Source: Deltaproteobacteria bacterium GWA2_55_10 (GTDB taxonomy: Bacteria; Desulfobacterota; GWC2-55-46). From it: a DNA stretch of 12,292 nt. Within the stretch, counting starts at the first letter, position 1; each line of letters starts with the position of its first letter. The stretch covers positions 13,445 through 25,736 of the forward strand of contig MGPL01000151.1 in NCBI GenBank assembly GCA_001797415.1, in the 5' to 3' direction. Shown here piece after piece: positions 7,803 through 12,292 of this stretch. The position numbers were made by a program, and so were the translations under genes. Under the pieces are notes generated by a model, which saw nothing but the letters and a program-made list of their open reading frames with translations, was not told the origin of the DNA and searched no databases.

Positions 7803-9487
7803 GGAGGGGCTGGAAGCTGGCAGTTCCCGCCGTACTCTTCCTGGCTGTCTTCGCTGTATACAGCCATACCCTCGGCTTCGGGTTCGTATTTGACGACCAT
7901 GAGCAGATAGTCAAGAACCCCTGGGTCAAGAGCATCGGCGCAAGCTTGCAGGCCTTCTACAGCCATTCCTTTGGCTGGGGAGAGGGCTTTGTGCCCATAT
8001 CCTACCGCCCGATGGTCTATTTCACATACGCGATAGAGCACGCTTTTTCAGGTTTGGAGCCGTGGGGCTGGCACCTGGTCAACATTCTTGCCCACGCCGT
8101 AAACTCCATAATACTGTTCTTCCTGATAGCCCGACTGCTTCCAAAAGGCGAGGGGACCCCTGCTCTCAATTCAGCGCTGCCGCCGTTCGCGGGCGCCCTC
8201 GTCTTCGCGCTTCACCCGGCAGCCGCCGAACCCGTCTCATGGGCGGGCTGCGTGCCCGAGCTCTTCTATACGCTCCTCGGCCTCTCGATACTGTTCATTG
8301 CCGCGGGCGATGAAAAAAACAACGGGGCGGCGGCATTCATCAAATTCAGGATAGTTCCGGGCGCGCTGTTCTTCATCGCGCTCCTCTTCAAGGAGACCGC
8401 CGTTGCAATACCTGTTCTGGCGCTGGTGTACGATGTCGTAAAAAACGGGACGGCCGGCCTCTTTACCGCAACGGGAATAAAACGCTATGTCCCGTACGCG
8501 GCAGCTTTTGCGGCCTATTTTGTGATACGGACCCTGGTTATGGGGCAGGGTATGGCCCCGGCATACAGCCTGCACGGCTTCCTGACGGGAGGGCTGTTCG
8601 CTTTGAACTCGATGGTGCTTTTCGCGAGATACCTGGCTACCGCGCTTTGGCCGACCGCGGTCCCGATGCAGATGCTCGATCCGGTATATTCGGCGACAGA
8701 GCCCAGGGCTGTTGCCGCATTTGCGGGGATCATGATCGCGCTCCTCCTTCTTTTTCTTTTTTCAAGAAAGAACAGGCTCGGTTTTCTCGCCATAGCCATA
8801 CTTATACTGCCCATCCTGCCCGCGCTTTACTCTCCTGCCGTAAGCAGGGTGCCTTTTGCGGACAGGTATATGTATTTCCCCATCGCAGGACTGGGCCTGT
8901 TCGCGGCGCTCTTTATCGGAAAGGCCCTGTCCGCGCGGCCCGGGCTTGGTATGGCCATGCTCGCGGCTACCGTCCTCGTTACCGTCCCATACGCCGTATA
9001 TGCGCACCAGAGGAGCCTTTTCTGGGAAAGCGATATGACGCTATGGGGCGCTGCCCTGAAGGCACAGCCGGGCAATTACGTCGCAAAGCAGGCCATAGCA
9101 AAAGAGCTTCTCGATGCCGGGAATGTGGCCGGGGCCCTCACCCTCCTTGAGAGGTCGCTCGAGGATAACCTCTCGGGCCCTCACCCCGAAAAATCCATGG
9201 AGCTTATGACCAGGAGGGCATTGTCCAACGCATATCTCAAGGCAGGGCTGCTTGATAAGGCTCAGCGTAACATCGAGGAATACCTGAGGCTGGCGCCGGA
9301 AGACCCGGCCGCGAACTATAACCTTGGCCTCATAAACCAGCAGGCCGGGAAGTGCGTCGATGCCCTTGAGTATTACGAAAAGGCCCGCCTTTTCGCGGAA
9401 AAGCCGGGCCTTAAGGAAGAAATTCGGCGAAAAACCGATGAATGCACAGGGGCCATCAACGCCGGAGATGCGGTAAGGCAGCCCTGA
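7799..9487 (+). CDS. TMTC-like GT-C membrane glycosyltransferase (divergent third copy)
   Basis: This 562-residue membrane protein starts at GTG 7799, overlapping the stop of the GT2 gene in a GTGA arrangement. AGGGGG lies about 6 bases upstream, so translation is likely coupled. It is more distant from the two upstream paralogues but closer to canonical TMTC motifs: Phe-Asp32-Asp33-His-Glu-Gln-Ile-Val-Lys-Asn (31-40), His-Leu-Val-Asn (92-95), Leu-His-Pro (138-140), Phe-Lys-Glu-Thr (197-200) and Ala-Asp-Arg-Tyr-Met-Tyr-Phe-Pro (354-361). About ten hydrophobic helices cover 8-400. The tail (about 425-536) holds about three degenerate TPR units, followed by a short charged end with two cysteines overall (519, 549). 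Likely role: a second specificity of lipid-sugar-dependent transfer at the outer face of the inner membrane. A chain-initiating versus chain-extending split with the tandem pair is possible but unproven. Confidence 0.85.
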   Translation: MRRGWKLAVPAVLFLAVFAVYSHTLGFGFVFDDHEQIVKNPWVKSIGASLQAFYSHSFGWGEGFVPISYRPMVYFTYAIEHAFSGLEPWGWHLVNILAHAVNSIILFFLIARLLPKGEGTPALNSALPPFAGALVFALHPAAAEPVSWAGCVPELFYTLLGLSILFIAAGDEKNNGAAAFIKFRIVPGALFFIALLFKETAVAIPVLALVYDVVKNGTAGLFTATGIKRYVPYAAAFAAYFVIRTLVMGQGMAPAYSLHGFLTGGLFALNSMVLFARYLATALWPTAVPMQMLDPVYSATEPRAVAAFAGIMIALLLLFLFSRKNRLGFLAIAILILPILPALYSPAVSRVPFADRYMYFPIAGLGLFAALFIGKALSARPGLGMAMLAATVLVTVPYAVYAHQRSLFWESDMTLWGAALKAQPGNYVAKQAIAKELLDAGNVAGALTLLERSLEDNLSGPHPEKSMELMTRRALSNAYLKAGLLDKAQRNIEEYLRLAPEDPAANYNLGLINQQAGKCVDALEYYEKARLFAEKPGLKEEIRRKTDECTGAINAGDAVRQP

Positions 9488-9498
9488 GCCCCTGCCTT
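9475..9498 (+). other. Stem-loop across the stop codon of the third TMTC-like gene
   Basis: AAGGCAG (9475-9481) and CTGCCTT (9492-9498) form a perfect 7-bp stem around a 10-base loop that contains the TGA stop. No T-run follows directly; the nearest (9530-9538) is 30 bases on. It may slow or protect the mRNA end, but it is not a convincing rho-independent terminator. Confidence 0.25.
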
Positions 9499-9519
9499 GC
9501 AAAGGACGTATAAACCTCT

Positions 9520-9548
9520 TTGTTTCTGGTTTTTTTTCATGATATAAT
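9520..9548 (+). promoter_or_regulatory. Probable sigma-70 promoter for the acetyltransferase gene
   Basis: TTGTTT (9520-9525) is followed after exactly 17 bases by a perfect TATAAT (9543-9548), with a T-run in the spacer. Predicted initiation near 9555 gives a leader of about 23 bases before the ATG at 9578. This suggests the acetyltransferase and HEAT genes form a transcription unit separate from the glycosyltransferases. Confidence 0.6.
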
Positions 9549-9577
9549 CCGAACACTTGACCTTCGCAGAGGCCCAT

Positions 9578-10180
9578 ATGAGCGTTGAAAAAGAAAGCGT
9601 CTTCATACACCCCACCGCCGATGTCTCTTCCCAGGCGACTATCGGCGAAGGCACGAAGATATGGCATCAGGCGCAAATAATGCCTGGGGCAAGGATAGGC
9701 GGGAACTGCAAGATAGGAAAAGGCGTCTACGTGGACTCTGGCGTCTCCATCGGAGACAACGTAAAGATCCAGAACTATGTCTCAGTCTATAAGGGCGTGA
9801 CCGTGGAAGATGACGTGCTCCTCGGGCCTCACATGACCTTCACCAACGACCTCTACCCCAGGGCCTTTGTCAACGAATATACGGTCTACGAGACGCTCAT
9901 AAAGAAGGGCGTTGCCATAGGAGCGAACGCTACGATAGTCTGCGGCGTGACCCTGCACGAGTACTGCATGATATCCGCCGGCGCCGTGGTGCTCTCGGAC
10001 GTGCCGTCATACGCGCTCGTGGTCGGCAACCCCGGCAGGGTGGTCGGTTACGTGTGCAAGTGCGGCGGCAGGCTCGAGGTGGAAAAGCTGCCTAAACAAG
10101 GGATACAATCAAAGACGACTTCATGCCTGAAGTGCGGGAAGGGCTACGAGTTCCAGCTCGGCCTTATCCCGGTGCTGTAA
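9578..10180 (+). CDS. WbpD/WlbB-like nucleotide-sugar N-acetyltransferase (hexapeptide repeat)
   Basis: This 200-residue left-handed beta-helix enzyme has hexapeptide units (Ile-Gly, Val-x-Ile-Gly and similar) through about 10-150. Phe-Thr-Asn90-x-x-x-Pro-Arg (88-95) is a hallmark of the WbpD/WlbB group. These use acetyl-CoA to acetylate the 3-amino group of a UDP-2-acetamido-3-amino-glucuronate precursor for diacetamido uronic acids in O-antigen or surface glycans; related members act on dTDP-3-amino sugars. The tail carries Cys160-x-Cys162 and Cys183-x-x-Cys186-Gly, a probable zinc ribbon seen in a subset of homologues. An in-frame TTG at 9557 exists, but AGAGG 5 bases before the ATG at 9578 and the predicted promoter favour the ATG. 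No dehydrogenase, oxidase or aminotransferase partners for this pathway lie in the window, so the precise substrate is open. The HEAT gene follows after 27 bases. Confidence 0.88.
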   Translation: MSVEKESVFIHPTADVSSQATIGEGTKIWHQAQIMPGARIGGNCKIGKGVYVDSGVSIGDNVKIQNYVSVYKGVTVEDDVLLGPHMTFTNDLYPRAFVNEYTVYETLIKKGVAIGANATIVCGVTLHEYCMISAGAVVLSDVPSYALVVGNPGRVVGYVCKCGGRLEVEKLPKQGIQSKTTSCLKCGKGYEFQLGLIPVL

Positions 10181-10207
10181 TAACAGGCAGGTCAGGACTT
10201 TCGATAG

Positions 10208-10999
10208 ATGAGCTCGATAAAGGAAAAACTCACGAATATGTTCCAGAAGGTCCTGGCCGGGACCGTGACAAGAGAAGAGGGGACAATGCTCCTCAATCAC
10301 CTTGTCAAAGAAGACCCGTCCGGGACCGTCGCGGAGCTGGCCCTTCTCATTGAGAACCCGCCGACCGGCGTTTTCCCGAAGACCATTATCCACACGATAG
10401 CGCTTGCGAGGAACAAGGCCTTCTACGAGATCATGACGGAGAGCCTTGTCCACAAGAGCGAGGACGTATCCGTACTGGCCGCCCAGGAGCTTGCGAGGCT
10501 CAGGACCAGCGAGGCGCGCGAGGTGCTCTCTGAGCACCTCGACAGCGAGGTATACCACGTCAGGAAGGCTTCCGCGGCCGCTCTCGTACAGGGCTTTTCA
10601 GACGGTCTTGAGGTGGTAATGAAGCACATGATGGAGCACCCGGAGCCATTCTACCGGCTCACTTGCGCCCAGGGGCTGCTCCTTGGGGGAAAGAAAGGCC
10701 TCCATGCGCTCCTGAATATGCTCGCAACAGGGTCCGGCGCCGTGATCGTCACTGCGGCCGAGGCCCTTATGAACGAATCGGACAAGCTTGAAGATACCGA
10801 CATCCCCGGGGTCTTTGAGGCGTTGATGAACGCAGGCGACAGGAAGGACTCGCAATCCGTTATAGAGCTGTTAAAGGTCGCCGGTTCTCTTAAAGGCAGG
10901 GCAAAGGGGTTCGAGAGTTTTATTCAGGCGTTCGCAGATTATCCCTTCGAGGCGGTCAAGACAGAGGCCGAGAGGGCCCTCCGGAATATCCGCTCCTGA
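10208..10999 (+). CDS. HEAT-repeat protein
   Basis: This 263-residue, all-helical, soluble protein has no signal peptide. Paired amphipathic helices recur at about 84-111, 113-142, 146-173 and 178-205. Typical HEAT features are visible: Asp/Val followed by Arg/Ala-rich inner helices, as in Tyr-His-Val-Arg-Lys-Ala-Ser-Ala-Ala-Ala-Leu. Such solenoids act as protein-binding scaffolds; nothing here shows catalysis. The bilin-lyase-like and PBS-HEAT families share this look, but no bilin-related neighbour is present. It starts 27 bases after the acetyltransferase stop and is probably co-transcribed, though its ribosome binding site is weak (AGGTCAGGA about 10 bases upstream). The stop TGA at 10997-10999 abuts the second repeat element exactly. 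Any role in glycan or envelope assembly is inferred only from position. Confidence 0.82.
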   Translation: MSSIKEKLTNMFQKVLAGTVTREEGTMLLNHLVKEDPSGTVAELALLIENPPTGVFPKTIIHTIALARNKAFYEIMTESLVHKSEDVSVLAAQELARLRTSEAREVLSEHLDSEVYHVRKASAAALVQGFSDGLEVVMKHMMEHPEPFYRLTCAQGLLLGGKKGLHALLNMLATGSGAVIVTAAEALMNESDKLEDTDIPGVFEALMNAGDRKDSQSVIELLKVAGSLKGRAKGFESFIQAFADYPFEAVKTEAERALRNIRS

Positions 11000-11130
11000 C
11001 AGGCATGAAATAAGTCCATCTGCTTTGTTGGCCTCAGAAGCGGCAGAAGCGACGTACATGAAGAGTACGACTCGTTCCTCGCTCCCCGATTTAACCGGGG
11101 CCTCGCATATGGAGCTTTTTGAGCAGCCTG
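11000..11130 (+). repeat. Copy 2 of the MITE-like intergenic element, inverted
   Basis: This 131-bp stretch is the inverted counterpart of 340-464. The arms are conserved (11000-11025 exact; 11075-11130 with one mismatch) and the middle differs. The CCCC/GGGG hairpin is kept at 11084-11100. It begins on the base after the TGA of the HEAT gene and ends 26 bases before the stop of the convergent TPR gene, so it fills almost the whole convergent gap. The orientation relative to the upstream gene is the same as in copy 1. It may serve as a transcript end for both genes, but the only T-run (11116-11120) lies about 15 bases past the hairpin, so a classical terminator is not shown. Confidence 0.85.
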
Positions 11131-11156
11131 AAAATCGGAGTTTTTCCAGCCAGCCG

Positions 11157-11966
11157 CTAATTCCCGACTTTCTTAATGGACATGATAGCCTGCCTTGCGC
11201 CGCTGTGCGCGGGGTCAAGGCCCAGGGCTGTCTCGTACTCAAAGAGGGCCTCTGACGGCCTTCCCAGCGCGGCAAGCGATTCGCCTAAAAGGGCATGCCC
11301 TTCGGCAAGCCCCGGCATCGCGGCAACGACGCCCTTGAGCACGGACTCGGCCTCGCCTGACCTACCCGTCTTTATCAGCACGGACCCTATGCCGAGGCGG
11401 GCTGGCACGTTCTGCGGGTCGTAGACCAGGGCCTTCCTGTACTCGGCCAGGGCCTCGTCCAACCGTCCCCGGTCCTTGAGGACATGCCCTATATTGACAT
11501 ATACCCGCGGGTTGGTCTGCTTGTATCTCAACGCCTCCCGGTACTCTGCCATTGCCTCGTCCAGAAGGCCCCTGCCGTAATATATATACCCGAGATTGCT
11601 GTGCGCCTCGGATATGTCCGGCTTGATGAGTACCGCGAGTTTATACATCTCTTCGGCCTCTTCGACGCGCCCCCTGGTATGCAGTATGGCGCCGATGTTG
11701 AAGTAGGCCTTCGCAAACGCCGGGTTGAGCTCAACGGTCCTCCGGTTTTCCTTCATCGCGCCGTCAAGGTCCCCGGTCCCGGCCAGCATTATCGCATAAT
11801 TGTAATGGGTCCTGGCCTTCATCGGGGATTTCGAAGACACGTCCTGCCACATGGTAAGCGGGTCGGCCCAGACAAGGTTTCTCGCATGGGCCGCGAAGGA
11901 ATAGGCCCCGATGAGCGCAATTAGAAATAAGGATGTTATCGATGAAGCCGCTGCGGTCCTGTTCAT
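11157..11966 (-). CDS. Membrane-anchored TPR protein resembling a TMTC C-terminal half
   Basis: This 269-residue protein has one hydrophobic helix (about 8-27) as a signal anchor. A linker follows with Ala-His-Ala-Arg-Asn-x-Val-Trp33 and Ser-Ser-Lys-Ser-Pro (44-48), then six TPR units (about 53-256) that probably lie in the periplasm. The helix plus linker aligns with the last membrane helix and linker of the TMTC-like proteins at 3332 and 5204 (Ala-x-Glu-Arg-Asn-Lys-Val-Trp and Lys-Ser-Pro), while the whole GT-C catalytic part is absent. It may be a detached TPR module or the remnant of a larger gene. The ATG lies 3 bases after the stop of the upstream outer-membrane gene, so translation is probably coupled; no strong ribosome binding site is seen. 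A role as a periplasmic adaptor for envelope glycan or protein modification is plausible but unproven. Confidence 0.85.
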   Translation of the reverse strand: MNRTAAASSITSLFLIALIGAYSFAAHARNLVWADPLTMWQDVSSKSPMKARTHYNYAIMLAGTGDLDGAMKENRRTVELNPAFAKAYFNIGAILHTRGRVEEAEEMYKLAVLIKPDISEAHSNLGYIYYGRGLLDEAMAEYREALRYKQTNPRVYVNIGHVLKDRGRLDEALAEYRKALVYDPQNVPARLGIGSVLIKTGRSGEAESVLKGVVAAMPGLAEGHALLGESLAALGRPSEALFEYETALGLDPAHSGARQAIMSIKKVGN

Positions 11967-11969
11967 AAA

Positions 11970-12292
11970 TCAGAAATTCAGGTACCTCACGAAGTTCCTC
12001 TGTATAAACACGAAGTAGGTATTATCGACCTGCTCTCTCAAAGAGTCCTCGATAAGCGTGTACCTGTGTTCCAGGCTCACAAACCATGCCCTGAGACCGA
12101 ACCTGAACGTATTGGTCAGGTGAGTTGTTGCATAAAAGCTGCTATCGACCTCGGTCTTGCTCCTGCTCAGGCTTGAATCCCAGTCCACATTACCTAATAT
12201 TTTTCTGTTGTACGAGGCGATGATCGTGGAGGAGATATTTGTCTCATCCCCTCCCTTGAAATCAGAATTGTTCCTTGAGTACTGGTAGCCGA
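11970..12292 (-). CDS. C-terminus of an outer-membrane beta-barrel protein (5' end outside window)
   Basis: The frame is open from the right edge to a TGA at 11970-11972, giving 106 visible residues. The sequence alternates polar and hydrophobic residues in strand-length blocks separated by charged or Asn/Asp-rich turns. It ends in Tyr-Leu-Asn-Phe, the C-terminal aromatic signature recognised by the BAM machinery. The Tyr-x-x-Asn-Asn-Ser-Asp pattern recalls outer-membrane proteins found with PEP-CTERM/exopolysaccharide loci (TIGR03016-like), but too little is visible to assign a family. A GTG at 12188 is internal and should not be taken as the start. It heads the minus-strand unit that continues into the TPR gene 3 bases downstream. 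Confidence 0.7.
   Translation of the reverse strand, partial: GYQYSRNNSDFKGGDETNISSTIIASYNRKILGNVDWDSSLSRSKTEVDSSFYATTHLTNTFRFGLRAWFVSLEHRYTLIEDSLREQVDNTYFVFIQRNFVRYLNF

Noticed and set aside
9475..9538. Rho-independent terminator after the third TMTC-like gene
   Set aside because: The 7-bp stem is real but the T-run is about 30 bases downstream, so the standard terminator layout is not met.
9557..9577. TTG start for the acetyltransferase
   Set aside because: It falls at the predicted transcription start and lacks a ribosome binding site; the ATG at 9578 has AGAGG at proper spacing.
10871..11275. Minus-strand open frame running through repeat copy 2
   Set aside because: It crosses three separate units (HEAT gene antisense, element, TPR gene out of frame), and the element centre differs by 5-6 base changes plus a 6-base indel between copies, with no sign of coding constraint.
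11970..12188. Small 72-residue protein starting at GTG 12188
   Set aside because: The frame stays open upstream to the window edge with the same beta-strand pattern, so this is the C-terminus of a longer protein.

Overview
The window looks like a Gram-negative chromosome of fairly high GC. It has a sugar-transfer and envelope flavour, including the C-terminus of an outer-membrane beta-barrel protein. Arginine AGG and isoleucine ATA codons are frequent in most genes. Together with TPR-bearing membrane glycosyltransferases, this suggests a Nitrospirota or Desulfobacterota-like lineage. That placement is an impression from content, not a computed assignment. No rRNA, tRNA, CRISPR array, integrase or transposase gene was seen.

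Layout: (1) 1-308, minus strand: an AT-rich, truncated gene for a small PD-(D/E)XK-like protein. (2) 340-464: a 125-bp repeat element. (3) 465-3176, minus: a large protein of unknown role. I read its second half as a divergent class III nucleotidyl cyclase domain interrupted by a coiled coil. (4) 3332-9487, plus: two tandem paralogous GT-C/TMTC-like membrane glycosyltransferases with C-terminal TPRs, then a soluble GT2 enzyme of the polyprenyl-phosphate sugar synthase type, then a third, more distant TMTC-like protein that overlaps it by 4 nt. (5) 9578-10999, plus, behind its own likely promoter: a WbpD/WlbB-like sugar N-acetyltransferase with a zinc ribbon, and a HEAT-repeat protein. (6) 11000-11130: a second copy of the repeat element, inverted relative to the first. 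(7) 11157-12292, minus: a membrane-anchored TPR protein that looks like a TMTC C-terminus lacking its catalytic part, directly downstream of the beta-barrel gene.

Working model (inference): the GT2 enzyme charges a polyprenyl phosphate with a sugar. The TMTC-like proteins use that lipid-linked sugar on the periplasmic side to glycosylate proteins or glycans, with their TPR tails engaging acceptors or partners. The acetyltransferase would modify a nucleotide sugar for a surface glycan. This gene set resembles protein O-mannosylation machinery, but substrates cannot be read from sequence.

The two repeat copies bracket everything from 465 to 10999. Each begins on the base immediately after the stop codon of the adjacent gene. 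They have near-identical ends, a variable middle, a conserved GC hairpin and imperfect terminal inverted repeats, so they look like a MITE-type or other dispersed intergenic element. The first copy also marks the junction with the AT-rich segment at the left edge.
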